DNA of 64,000 bases from Cymodocea nodosa (Eukaryota > Streptophyta > Magnoliopsida > Alismatales > Cymodoceaceae): NCBI GenBank assembly GCA_036874045.1, contig CM072344.1, positions 12,000,501-12,064,500 on the forward strand, written 5' to 3'. The notes under the pieces were generated by a model. That model had not been told where the DNA came from. It did no database searches and worked only from the letters and a program-made list of their open reading frames with translations. Positions within the stretch are counted from its first letter, which is position 1, and each line of letters starts with the position of its first letter. A program made the position numbers and the translations under genes. Shown here in pieces: positions 19,691 to 30,673 of this stretch.

Positions 19691-21502
19691 TCAGATCAAT
19701 CTAGGTTTAGTTTCTTTTTTCTTTATTAGATGTTTTAGAGCTGAATGATCCGTGTATACTATTACTTTAGCTCCAATCAAATATGATTTAAACTTTTCTA
19801 AAGCAAACACAACAGCTAATAATTCTTTTTCAGTAGTTGTGTAATTAGCTTGAGTATCATTTAAGATTTTGCTTGCATAATGAATCACTCTAGGAGATTT
19901 TTCTATTTTCTGTCCTAACACTGCTCCTACAGCAAAATCAGAAGCATCGCACATTAATTCAAATGGATGGTTCCAATTAGGTGCTTGAATTATAGGAGTT
20001 GAAATTAAGCTAGTCTTAAGTTTGAAAAATGATTCCTTGCAATTTTTATCAAAGTTAAATGGAACATCTTTTAATAGATTAGTTAAAGGTCTAACTATCT
20101 TGCTAAAGTCTTTAATAAATCTTTTATAAAAACTAGCATGTCCTAGAAATGATCTAATATCTTTTACTGATTTAGGTTTTGGTAGATTAGAAATTACTTC
20201 TATTTTAGCTTTATCTACTTCCAACCCTTTTTTAGAAACAACATGCCCTAAGACTATTCCTTGTTTAACCATGAAGTGACATTTTTCCCAATTTAAAACC
20301 AGATTTTTTTCCACACAGCATTTTAATATTTGGTCTAAATTGCTTAAACACACTTCATATGAGTTGCCATATACAATAAAATCATCCATAAATATTTCTA
20401 AAAATTCATTAGTCATTCCAATAAATATGCCCTGCACACACCTTTGAAAGGTAGCTGGTGCATTGCATAATCCGAATGGTATTCTTTTAAAAGCATAAGT
20501 TCCTTTAGGACAGGTGAAAGTTGTTTTCTCTTGATCCTCTAATGCTACTGGAATTTGATTATACCCTGAATACCCATCTAGGAAACAAAAATATTCTTGC
20601 CCTACTAATCTTTCCAACATTTGATCTATAAAAGGTAAGGGAAACTGATCTTTCCTAGTCACAGCATTCAGCTTTCTATAGTCTATACATACTCTCCAGC
20701 CTAATTGAATTCTAGTAGGTATCAAGTCTTGACTTTCATTCCTAATAACTGTTAATCCTGATTTCTTGGGAACTACATGGATTGGACTAACCCACGAGCT
20801 ATCAGAAATCGGATATATTATATCATTATTTAACCATTTAACTATTTCCTTCCTGACTACTTCCTTAAGGTTTGGATTTAATCTCCTCTCAGGAATTCTA
20901 ACAGGTTTAGCATTCTCTTCTAAATAAATGTGGTGACAGCATAAAGTTGAACTTATCCCTTTTATATCAGTCATAGTCCATCCTATTGCTTCTTTATAAC
21001 TTTTTACTACATCTTTTAATTTAGCTATTTGATCCTCTTTCAAATCTGAAGCAATAATGATTAGACAGGTCCGTTTATCTTCCAGAAATATATAGGTTAA
21101 TTCAAGAGGTAAAGGTTTTAATTCTAAATGTTGCCCATCAGAAGCTAGAGCTCCTAATTGAACATCATCATTTTTTAAATTAATTTCTTCCTGATCTCCT
21201 TCTATATTTATGCTTTCACTTTCTTCTAAAGTTTCAGAATTGATTTGCCTATTTAATTCTTCTTGAATCACATCATCTAACATATCTCCTTCATCCTCTA
21301 AAAAGTCTATGGTATGTAAGGACATTTCTAACTCCTCAAACTTTTTTGGTTTGAAAATATTTAATTGAGTATCCTTATTACCATATGCTAACTTCATTAC
21401 TCTAGTTTTACAATTTATAACAGCCCCTGATGTTGCTAAAAATGGCCTTCCCAAAATTAAAGATGTATCACTATTTTTATGCTTAATTTGTTGGGAATCC
21501 AA
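19691..21502 (-). CDS. Gypsy reverse transcriptase and RNase H (element A)
   Basis: A 603-codon open stretch. Residues 1-40 are the end of protease (SLILGRPFLATSGAVINC). A linker follows, then RT with RVCIDYRKLNAVTRKDQFPL (270-289), FLDGYSGYNQIPV (307-319), PFGLCNAPATFQR (342-354) and the catalytic FMDDF (371-375). RNase H has catalytic D519 (MCDASDFAVGAVLGQ), E558 ([17 protein letters not shown]) and D585 ([11 protein letters not shown]). These two enzymes copy the element RNA into DNA in the Gag particle. Wording is that of the Athila clade. B has the same region in pieces (53,967-55,589). Confidence 0.93.
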   Translation of the reverse strand: MDSQQIKHKNSDTSLILGRPFLATSGAVINCKTRVMKLAYGNKDTQLNIFKPKKFEELEMSLHTIDFLEDEGDMLDDVIQEELNRQINSETLEESESINIEGDQEEINLKNDDVQLGALASDGQHLELKPLPLELTYIFLEDKRTCLIIIASDLKEDQIAKLKDVVKSYKEAIGWTMTDIKGISSTLCCHHIYLEENAKPVRIPERRLNPNLKEVVRKEIVKWLNNDIIYPISDSSWVSPIHVVPKKSGLTVIRNESQDLIPTRIQLGWRVCIDYRKLNAVTRKDQFPLPFIDQMLERLVGQEYFCFLDGYSGYNQIPVALEDQEKTTFTCPKGTYAFKRIPFGLCNAPATFQRCVQGIFIGMTNEFLEIFMDDFIVYGNSYEVCLSNLDQILKCCVEKNLVLNWEKCHFMVKQGIVLGHVVSKKGLEVDKAKIEVISNLPKPKSVKDIRSFLGHASFYKRFIKDFSKIVRPLTNLLKDVPFNFDKNCKESFFKLKTSLISTPIIQAPNWNHPFELMCDASDFAVGAVLGQKIEKSPRVIHYASKILNDTQANYTTTEKELLAVVFALEKFKSYLIGAKVIVYTDHSALKHLIKKKETKPRLI

Positions 21503-21845
21503 AATTACAATATCAATAGGATATATAAAATTCTTGATTTAATTAAGACATCCTCTATTTTTCCTCTAGGGTATCTTATACTTCTATCAGCTAATTGAAT
21601 AACCGTACTAGTAGGAGTTAAGCCTTCTAATCCTAAGGATGCAAATATATCAATTGGCATAACATTTATACCTGCACCTAAGTTTATTAAGGTTCTTTCT
21701 AGAATGGTATTTCCTATGGTGCATGATATAACAGGGATTCTAGGATCAGATAACTTTTTAGGAATTTGTGGCAGAAATAGGGAACTACTTTGCTCAGCTA
21801 AAAAGACCTTTCTAAGAACTTTTCACTCTCTTTTCTTAGTACACC
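21503..21845 (-). pseudogene. Gypsy protease segment (element A)
   Basis: Translation gives the aspartic protease region: a GINVMPIDIF-type block, SLGLEGLTPTSTVIQLADRS and RYPRGKIEDVLIK, continuing into GRPFLATSGAV in the next stretch. The corresponding block in B reads LIDLGAGINVMPSDVFASLG. The enzyme cuts Gag-Pol. It is a fossil and incomplete in this copy. Confidence 0.75.
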
Positions 21846-21880
21846 AATCCTTGGATTTGTTACTTCAATTCAATTCAATT

Positions 21881-21897
21881 CCCCGGCAACGGCGCCA
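21881..21897 (-). other. Primer binding site of element A (tRNA-Asp type)
   Basis: In element sense TGGCGCCGTTGCCGGGG lies 7 bases after the 5' LTR. It is complementary to the CGGCAACGGCGCCA 3' end I recall for plant tRNA-Asp, the usual Athila primer. Confidence 0.85.
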
Positions 21898-21904
21898 TAA
21901 AACT

Positions 21905-23767
21905 TGTTCGTGTTTTCCCAGCACTACACTAGAAAAAACTTGGATTTGTTACTTCTATTTTTACTTAGTTAATTTATCTTTATGCCTATTCTTTCTTTTA
22001 GAAGTAAACAAACAACCTTTAATACAATTTAGATATTAATTTCAATTTGTACTTTAACTGCAAGTGCACAGTGTCTATTGTATCAGTGTGCAAGTACAGG
22101 TCGATCCCACAAGGAATTGTTGACGAATTTAAGAAATGTTTGATTGTGAACAATTCAGATTTATATTCAATAAGCACTCCGTTGAGTTACAGTTAACTCA
22201 ACAGACTAAGTTCGTTGAGTTATGGATAACTCAACGGGCTATCCTCGTGGACTTAAGTTAACTCCACGAGCCTGTCTCTTCTTTATAATACTGCTATTTA
22301 CAGAGGAATTCGGCCAACCATTGGGCGATTCCATAAATTGTAAATAACATCAATTAAGCTTTTTAATGCTAGTTAACATTGGATTTATCATTATACAATA
22401 CTAACATTCAGATGATTCAAACAGTAACCATTAAAATCTTTAAGTTGTTTTGTACAAACCAATTTTAGTAAACTGTAAAATTAAAACTAACATTCAACAA
22501 TCATAAAACTGATACAGATAACATTAATCACGATACAACACAAACAATACAGTACTCAAATACAACATACAAACAAAGATAAATTGTTTTTGGTATTTTT
22601 GTTTTTATGTGAACATGGAAATGGGCAAAAGGTGAAATGTAAAGTAATTTCACTTGACAATAAATACTTTCGACACTACTTGCAACGCGATTACACCATT
22701 GAAAATTGAACCACTTACAATTCTATCTCCTCTCCCTATAGAATCGTGAGTCCAGAATTGCAAGATGTTCTCCTCTTCAGCATACAGGCATCAACCCGAA
22801 GCCAAGGCTAAAAGCTTTACGATCTTCAGAAATATGAGTCGGCGCTTGGTGAAAATGTCTTCCCTTCTCGCGACGCGATCACTCCTCACAGTGGTTGTCA
22901 AGCATTGTGTTTGGCTCGGAATCGACCCGACATTAGGCAAGTATCCTTACAGACCTCCGATGATTGGTGATTATGGTGGTGATATGATGGTTGGTGTGAT
23001 ACTTCGGAGAATCGTCGATACTATCTGTAGAAAGCTCGGTGCTCCTCCTCTATATACACTGGCCATCCATCGATCACACTCTTTCTTTTTTTTCTTCTTT
23101 TCTTTTATATTTCTTCAGTGGTAACTACTTCTGCTTGAATGATTGGTTGAATTTCCTTCCTTCAGATCAACGGCAATGATTTCTTTCTCCCTGCGCGATT
23201 GAATTCTTGCGTGATATGTGTGAACGTGGTTTTTCCTTCCAACTGTCTGTTCTTGCAACCGCTACAATGGCATATTAGAAAATATATAGTCTGTGGAGTT
23301 ACAGATAACTCAACGAACTTCCTTCATTGATTTAACTATAAAACACGTGCAAAGATAACAACTTAAGTTTATAACGCTAACCTAACGCATTGCCTTAGTG
23401 TATTTACATGTAACTCAACGCGTGCAATTATACTAACTTAACGAGTTATAACGTAAGTAAATCTACCAGCTCTCAACACGTGTCAGCAGTAGTTTAAACA
23501 TAAAATAACATTCCAGAGAGTTACAGGTATAACTATCCGATGCTCAGATGCATTTTCGGATACTTAAGAATTTCACAGCCTACAATTTACCGACAGTTCA
23601 TAAATGTACTAATTAACATTAATTCCCCAAAATTAAGTAGATTCTTCAATTAAAGCATATAACAGTGCAATTATAACATAATGACTTAATTCTCATATGA
23701 TAAGCAAAATATTATGCAATTAACCATCATTTAACCGTTAATAATATGCACTTTTTCATTCTAAACA
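21905..23767 (-). repeat. 5' LTR of gypsy element A
   Basis: A 1,863-bp LTR, partner of 7,987-9,832. Over the first roughly 370 bases I counted about 15 differences (near 4%). The GC-richer core at about 22,730-23,070 and the hairpin words at about 22,183-22,240 are shared with the partner. The right end TTTTCATTCTAAACA is followed by the target duplication CAAGT. Confidence 0.93.
23050..23057 (-). promoter_or_regulatory. Possible TATA box in 5' LTR of element A
   Basis: In element sense the sequence reads CCAGTGTATATAGAGGAGG, about 710 bases into the LTR and just upstream of its GC-richer core. It is a plausible U3 promoter. The 3' LTR has GTATACAG at the same place and element B GTGTGTAG, so the TATA form is not conserved. 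Confidence 0.35.
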
Positions 23768-23772
23768 CAAGT
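23768..23772. repeat. Target site duplication of element A, right copy (CAAGT)
   Basis: CAAGT follows the CA end of the 5' LTR and matches 7,982-7,986. Confidence 0.93.
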
Positions 23773-25262
23773 CACCACACAAAACAAGTAAATCAGATAG
23801 TTAACTCTTTTTCTAGGTTGATCGGAGAGTTATTTCTGTAACTATCCGAAAAGAATTTCTCTTCGGTGAGTAAAGCTCTTCTCTATTTGGATGGTTTGAT
23901 TTTTAAGTATCTAAAATGCCTTTGGTTTCGGATAGTTAAGTTTTAAGTTCTAGATAGTTAGCCATTTTTTGTTTTAATGTATTTTTGGCTACTTTCTTCT
24001 AAAGGACACATGTCATGCCCTTATCGCATGACTTAAGTGGCTTTTCAGAAGGTTATGTTGTAACTATCCGAAAATCCTTAAGAATCAGAGAGTTACCTTT
24101 AGTAAGTATTCGAAAACTATTTTAACCTTTGTATAGTTAATTTTTAATGTTATTCCTGACTTAAGTGACTTTACAGAAGGTTACATATGTAACTATTTGA
24201 AATTCCTTAAGAATTGGAGAGTTATCTTTTGTAAGTATTCGAAACACATTTTCTCCATCAGATAGTTTATTTTTAAATGTTTTATACTACTATTTGAAAA
24301 GGACACATGTTTTAATTTAAATGCATGACTTAAGCAGTCTTTCGGAACGTTAGCTCTATCTATCTGAAATGGTTTTGAGTTTCAGTAGGTTATCTTTTTA
24401 ACTCTCCAATTTTCTAAAAGCCTCTAAAGATTTTATTTCTACAAAATCTGCAACTGTTATTAATTGACTAACTATTTTGGCAAGATATCTTTTGATTGTA
24501 GATCTTGAATTAATTATGATTGAATGTTGTTATAAATGAATTACTACATAAGGCATCTAACCATTTCAAAATTCTTTCCATCTATGCAAATCTCGAAGGA
24601 AGAACAAAAAGGATTTGCAGAAAATTGAAAATATACACAGATTTTTCAGCACACAAAAGGAGAAATTGGATTTTCAGTAATCCTACAAACATTCTAAAGA
24701 TTCGTCTACAATAAGGTTTAGAAGATTAAAGGCTACAAATCAATTAGGATTTCTCCTCAAAGCTTCATAAATCAACTCTTCATAGGAGTTGACCTTGTGT
24801 TGTGTGTCTTATTCATTTTGAGTCAGTGACTCCTGAGTTTAAGCTGCTTTCTTGTTTGCTTGAAAACCCTAACTCACAAGGGTGTTGTGAGTATACCTTC
24901 ACAAGGTCGGGGCCTTGGTGAAGAGAGTGAAGTGTGATACTTCACTACTCAAGATTGGGGTCTTGAGTACACAAAGTTGGTGCTTTGTGTAAGGTTTTTG
25001 TTTATCCTTTAAAAACATCTGTAAGGTTGTTGCTTAGCCTACAAAAGCAACTTGTTTAAGGTTTGTGCTTAGCCTTAAAAGCACATTAGAGGAATTCTCA
25101 AGGTTGTGGCCTTGAGGAGTGGACTACCCAGTTTGGGGAACCACTATAAATCTTTTGTGTCATTTACTTTCCACACTGCATTTTTATCATCATAAAATCA
25201 ATTAATTAGGGTTCATTAGTGTCAATAGCTTCTGAAAATTAAAAGAAAAATAAATTTTATTA
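23773..25262 (+). repeat. Probable solo copia LTR D, central piece
   Basis: Non-coding. The left half is full of words such as GGATAGTTAAG, TAACTATCCGAAAA and GAGAGTTA. The right half has the GT-rich phrases typical of copia LTRs (AAGGTTGTGGCCTTGAGGAG, GGGGAACCACTATAAATC, CATTTACTTTCCACACTGCA). It runs to the GGACA target duplication of gypsy B at 25,263-25,267 and continues at 59,530-59,567 with CTATTCACCCTCCTCTAATG and GCCATTCGATCC, matching the C1 LTR end (CAATTCACCCCCCTCTTGTG, GCCATACGATCC). Confidence 0.6.
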
Positions 25263-25267
25263 GGACA
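25263..25267. repeat. Target site duplication of element B, left copy (GGACA)
   Basis: GGACA precedes the TG start of the left LTR of B and is repeated at 59,525-59,529 after its right LTR. Confidence 0.92.
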
Positions 25268-25397
25268 TGATTGGTTACCCAGCAACGACACTAGAAAACT
25301 TGTATGGTTACCTAGCAACAGTGCTAGAAAACTTGTTTGGATCTCTAGCACGGTGTTAGAAAACTTGTTTGGTTACCCAGCAACGCGCTAAAAAAAC
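25268..25397 (-). repeat. Tandem PBS-like units at LTR edge (B, 3' LTR)
   Basis: Four units of 32-33 bp, each with the pattern TTGNNTGGTTACCCAGCAAC, a degenerate GGCGCCA, then GAAAAC. The other LTR of B has three units (57,579-57,675) and A has only one (CCCAGCACTACACTAGAAAAAC). The pattern is that of the true PBS flank (CCCCAGCAACGGCGCCAGAA) just outside the LTR. Confidence 0.85.
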
Positions 25398-26526
25398 TTG
25401 GATTTGTTAACTTCTGTTTTTACTTAATTTATCTTTATGCCTATATCACTGAATTCATTTTTAAAAGTAAACAAACAACCTTTCACACAAATTAGATATA
25501 AATTCCAATTTGTGTTTTAACTGTAAGTGCATAGTGTCTATTGTATTAGTGTGCAAGTATAAGTCGATCCCATAGGGAATTGCTTAAGAATTGTAAACTG
25601 TTTCGTTTTTAACAATCAAATTTATATATTCAATAAGATCTTCATTGAGTTACAGTTAACTCAACGGATTAAGTTCGTTGAGTTATGGCCAACTCAACAG
25701 GTCGTGGACTTAAGTTAACTCCACGAGCCAACCTTTTCTATTTAATACTACTATTTACAAAGGAATTCGGCAAACCATTGGGCGGTTCCACAGATTGTAA
25801 ATAACATCAATTAAGCTCTTTAATGTTAGTAAACACTGGGTTTATCATTAGGCAATACTAACATTTAGATAATTCAAACAATAACCATTAAAATCTTTAA
25901 GTCTTTTGAACGAACCAATTTCAGTAAACTGTAAAACTAAAACAAACATAAAACAATCACAACACTGACAAAGATAACATTAATCACGATACAAAACAAA
26001 CAATACAACACTCAAATACAAAATATAAACAAAGATAAGTTGTTTTTGGTATTTTCATTTTGATATGAGCATGGACATGGGCGAAAGGTGAAGTGTAAAG
26101 TAATCTCAGTCGACAGTAAATACTTCTGTCACTACATGCGATGCGATTACACCACTGAAAATTAAACCACCTACAATTCTTTCTCCTCTCCCTATAGAAT
26201 TGCGAGTCTAGAATTGCAAAATGATCTCCTCTTCAGCATACAGGCATCAACCCGAAGCCAAGGCTAGAAGCTTTACGATCTTCTGAGATATGAGTCAGCG
26301 CTTGGTGAAAATGGCTTTCCTTCCCGCAACGCGATCACTCCTCACAATGGTTGTTAGGCACTGTGTTTGGCTCAGAATCGACTTGACATCAGGAAAGTAT
26401 CCTCAAAGACCTCCGATGGTTGGTGATTATGGTGGTGGTGATGATGGTTGGTGTGGTACTTTAGAGAATTGTCGATGCTGCCTGCAGAAAGCTTAGTGAT
26501 CCTCCTCTACACACATTGACCATACC
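25268..26526 (-). repeat. 3' LTR of gypsy element B, left piece
   Basis: Starts TGATTGGTTACCCAGCAACG and is collinear with 57,579-58,815. It begins (U5 end in element sense) with four tandem units of about 32 bp resembling the primer site. It is cut at 26,526 by copia C1 and resumes at 39,107. ATACC (26,522-26,526) is the target duplication of C1. Confidence 0.9.
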
Positions 26527-27848
26527 TATTGAGTATTTTTGTTTTGATGATGTGTGCTGAATGAAAATAATCATATTTGCTCAATTACTATTGCTTGTGA
26601 AAAGAAATTAAAATCATCAATTAATACAGAAAAAACTTACTGATATAAATACTTGTCTGTATTTGGATCTGAAGTTAATATCTAGTCGTTTCATTGCATT
26701 AATTTCTTATTTAGCTAAACGTTAAGTTAACGTGTGTTTTTATTGAAAAGCATGATATGTTTTAATGTTATATCTTCTGTATCATGAACAGTGTACGTTT
26801 AGACAACTAGTTAAGTTAGAGTTTTGTTTGTATAGAGTTCACGTGAGAACTCGTTAAGTTAGAGGCTTAAACGTTAAAATAAGTCACGTGATAACTCGTC
26901 AAGTTAGTGAGTAAAAGAAGAGACAAACTCGTTAAGTTAGTGTTATACACGTGGTAAAATTATAAGTTACGAATGTTGTATTGTATCACGTGAGGTGCAC
27001 ATGTTTAACTCGTTAAGTTAACATAACTAAACGCGTTGAGTTGCTATATTGAACACTAAGGCAACACGTTAGGTTAGTGTTACAAACTTAAGTTGTTATT
27101 TTTGCACGTGGTAAAATTCTTATTATAAAAACATTTGTTTATTACTGGTTCGTTGAGTTATCATAACACAACAGAAATGGTTCGTTGAGTTATCATAACA
27201 CAACGGAGATGGTTCATTGAAATAGCATAACACCACGGACTTAGTTCGTTGAGTTAGCTACAGTACTTGTCACGTGAAATGGCATATAAGGAACTCGTTA
27301 AGTTAGAAACGTTAAGTTATATATATACTTGTGTTACTCATTTAGTTAACATTAAAGTAACGACTTCTTATTACACTGATGAAAAACTTTTGGACGAGAA
27401 AGTTTATTTTGCAGGAAATTTTTCAGAGATCCAAGACTGATGATTAAAGGAAATTCAAAATATAAACGTGGGAAAAATTGAAGTATCAGAGAAAAGCAAA
27501 TTCGGTGAAGCATGAAAAGACAAGATATTCGTCACTAAAGAATTGCTGAAGAAGAAAAAGAAGAAGAAGAAAGATCTCAAACAGGGAGAAAAGTTTTAAA
27601 TTCCGTAAATTAGTTTTCTCTGTTTGTAGTTATGAAATTGTTTAGATGATACATAGTATCGAAATATAATTGCATCTACAATTTCTGAGGAGAATTGAAT
27701 TGTATATTGTAATTGAAACCTTGAATAAAAATGATTTTATGAAAACAATGTCTCGACTTGTTTTTGAGTTTTAAAGTTTCAATTATATTTCAAAAAATAT
27801 TAAAAATACACAATTCACCCCCCTCTTGTGTAGCCATACGATCCTACA
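26527..27848 (+). repeat. 5' LTR of copia element C1
   Basis: Runs from TATTGAGTATTTTTGTTTTG to ACGATCCTACA. The first two bases are TA in both LTRs, while the related C2 has TG. Contains many CGTTAAGTTA/CACGTGA words and GGTTCGTTGAGTTATCATAA repeats (27,145-27,260). The PBS follows after two bases. Confidence 0.93.
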
Positions 27849-27850
27849 AG

Positions 27851-27862
27851 TGGTATTAGAGC
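27851..27862 (+). other. Primer binding site of C1 (initiator-Met tRNA type)
   Basis: TGGTATTAGAGC two bases after the LTR matches, with one difference, the TGGTATCAGAGC primer site typical of plant copia elements. Confidence 0.9.
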
Positions 27863-28048
27863 TTTGTGAATAATCTTTGATATAAAATCGATACCAACTT
27901 ATTTAATATCATTGCTTATTCTACCTTCCTTGTTTTTAAACGAAAATTAATATCTGAGCATACGTTTAACTTTCTTGATTTAAGGCTCAAATTGTTTTAA
28001 AGTTTTTAGACTATTTAAAATCAAATAGGTTGAAAAATCTAAGGTAAA

Positions 28049-30298
28049 ATGGCTACTAGAAATGGTAATTTTTCTTTATATGAAGGCCAAAATCTTAATC
28101 GTCCTCCTTTATTTGATGGAATACATTTTGAATATTGGAAATATAGGATGACTGTTTTTCTTCAAAGTATAGATCATAAATTGTGGTTCATGATTTCTAA
28201 ACCATATACTCCGTTAACTACTCCTTATAATACTTGGACAATTACTGAAAAAGAAAATGAAACTTTGAATGCTAAGGGCTTAAATATTTTATTTTGTGCA
28301 TTGAGTTATGAACAGTTCAGTAAAGTGTCGGCATATAAATCTGCTTATGAGGTGTGGCATGCATTAGAAGTTTCACATGAAGGTACTTCTCAAGTTAAAG
28401 AGACAAAAATAAACATGTTGATTCATAAATATGAACTCTTTAAGATGCATGAAGACGAAAATATTTCTGAGATGTTTTCCAAATTTCTTGATATCATAAA
28501 CTCTTTAAAATGTTTAGGAAAGAATTTTGAACAGAAGGATTTGGTGAGGAAAATTCTCAGATCCCTAAGTTCTAAATGGTCTCAGAAAGTAACATCAATT
28601 GAGGAATCACGAGATTTAAATGTTTATACTATAAATGAACTTATAGGAAATTTAACAGCTTATGAAGTTCAATTAAATGAATCATTGAGTCACAACAAAC
28701 TAAAAATGAAGAAAGAAATAGCCTTCGAAATTAATTCAGATTCTGATATATCTACTGATTCTGACAAGGATTTGATTTTGCTGACTAGGAAATTCAAGAA
28801 AGCTAGGAAACAGCAAAGGAACAAAAATGATAAACCCTCAATGTTAAGATCATTGAATGACAAAAATTCTTCATCCAGAAAGTATGTATGTTACAACTGT
28901 AAGAAACCTAGACATCTTTCTCCAAATTGTCCTATGAGGAAAAATGAAAAGCAAAGTAGGACAAATCAGAAGAAGACAACTCAGAAAACTTAGAAAAAGT
29001 TTTACAAGAAAAAGGCTTTGAAGGTCACTTGGGATGACACGTCTGAAGAGTCTGAATCTAAGGAATCAACATCAAAATCTTCACATTCAGAAGGAGAACA
29101 AGAGTTAGAAGATGTTGCTCATGTGTGCTTCATGGCAGATGAGTCTGAGGTAATATTTGATCCTGAAAGTCATTCAGATTTCAACTTTGATGAATTATTA
29201 TGTGCTTATCATGCATTATTACAAAAACTTAAAGTATGTAAACTGGAAAATAAGAATATTAGAAAATCTTCATCCATTATGGAAGAAGAAAATTGTTTCC
29301 TGTCTACTACTTTAGAAAAGTTTAAATGTGATAATGAAAATCATGCTAGAGATTTGCAAAAATTTAGATTTAGTGAATGTATCCTGTATGAACAAATACA
29401 GAATATAAATGCTGAAAAATTAAAGATAGAATCTGAAAATGAAATGTTGAGAAACAATATAAATGAACTTGAATTAGAGATAGATAAATTAAAACTGAGA
29501 GAGCAAGATTTAAATTCTACCATTGAGAAAAGGAATTTAAGTTAAACTAAGTTAGACAAACTAACTAGTACCCTTGCGGTGTCTTATAAATTTGGCTTAG
29601 GATTTGATTATCCTGAATATCCTGAATCTCAAGCCAATAAAGGATTTATTAGTTGCAGTTCAAGTAAATCTAAGACTAAAATTTCTTTTATTATGAAACA
29701 AGGTAATAAATATGTAGAAGTAGGTACTTCAAGGGATGAATCATGTAGTAATAATGTAAATCAATGTGATTTGTCAAATTGTACTTCTAACATGACTATA
29801 AATGTTTCTAAAAATCTTGTTTCTTGTTCTGGAAATTCAGTTTCTAATGTTTCTAAAATTTCAGACAATTGTAGTAAATTGAAAATTCAGAAACCTGAGC
29901 ATGTAATTCAATACACTGGTATTAGACCAATTACTCATTCTGCATGTGATAAAACAAAAAATTCTTGTGTAGAAAAAGATTTTGTATGTACGAAAAATTT
30001 TAATACAAGTACAAAATCTTGGTATGAACTTACAAAAATGTATAAGCATGACCAAAATAAATTAACATCTGATAAAAATATGTTTGGTCTTGATTATACT
30101 ACATCTGAAAACAAAAAGAATGATTGCAAAAGCAATAATGCTATATGTGAGTATGAAGCTAATGATAAATCAATAGTACTTACAACTAATAAGAATATAA
30201 ATGGTAATGTTAAACTATTTTTAAACAAAAAGAAGAAATATGCGTTTAATGAACTTGGTCCTCAACAACATTGGGTACTAAGAAAAAGTTTTTCTTAA
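28049..30298 (+). pseudogene. Copia gag with long coiled-coil tail (C1)
   Basis: The first open stretch (28,049-28,993, 314 codons) begins MATRNGNFSLYEGQNLNRPP and has LFDGIHFEYWKYRMTVFLQS (residues 21-40), the N-terminal signature of Sirevirus gag. It also has ALSYEQFSKVSAYKSAYEVW and a CCHC zinc knuckle at residues 281-294 (CYNCKKPRHLSPNC). The following stretches (29,018-29,545; 29,579-30,298) are acidic, then strongly coiled-coil (EKLKIESENEMLRNNINELE), then Asn/Ser-rich, ending in GPQQHWVLRK just before protease. Gag makes the particle and binds RNA. A long coiled-coil extension is known in Sireviruses. The start is the first ATG in context after the PBS. The fossil is broken. Confidence 0.88.
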
Positions 30299-30301
30299 TT
30301 T

Positions 30302-30673
30302 GTGTTGCAGGAGGAAACAACATCAAAATGGATCTTGGACAGTGGAGCGTCAAGTCACATGACCAGACAAAAAAGTCTATTACAAAATTTTACAAATACC
30401 ATGAAAGGAAGTGTAACATTTGGAAACAAAAGCAAAGATAAAATTATAGGTATGGGCAATGTTCAAATAACTCCTACTTATGTTATTTCGAATGTACTAT
30501 ATGTAGAAAACCTAGGATTTAATTTGATGAGTGTCATAAAACTAACTAAAAATGGATATTATGTAGTGTTTGAAGATAATGTATGCAAAATAATTGATAA
30601 AAATACAGATGAAATTAAGTTTATTGCTAAAAGAAAAGGTTCTGTATGTATTTTATCTTACCTTCTGGTGTAG
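30302..30673 (+). pseudogene. Copia protease (C1)
   Basis: An open stretch with KWILDSGASSHMTRQ; the aspartic active site DSGAS is at residues 13-17. It continues with VTFGNKSKDKIIGMGN, NVLYVENLGFNLMSVIKLTK and a tail joining the integrase start (FIAKRKGSVCIL). The enzyme processes the polyprotein. It is part of the broken pol. Confidence 0.88.

Larger units (their letters stand above)
7987..23767 (-). mobile_element. Gypsy (Athila-like) element A
   Basis: A 15.8 kb minus-strand Ty3/gypsy element, bounded by LTRs of about 1.85 kb and by a 5-bp duplication CAAGT. In element sense it shows 5' LTR, PBS matching a tRNA-Asp 3' end, protease, RT, RNase H, integrase, a CGGTT tandem repeat, accessory ORF, small unknown ORF, Gag capsid ORF, F-box ORF, internal PPT, a non-coding module shared with copia C1, terminal PPT and 3' LTR. 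RT and RNase H wording ([41 protein letters not shown]) places it with Athila. It is broken, with a handful of breaks, although RT-RNase H and most of the integrase are still open. The LTRs differ by roughly 4% over about 370 bases compared by eye, so it is fairly young in this nest. Confidence 0.93.

Noticed and set aside
25268-25397. CRISPR-like array of short repeats
   Set aside because: The units are contiguous degenerate copies of the primer-site flank with no spacers, at an LTR edge in plant DNA.
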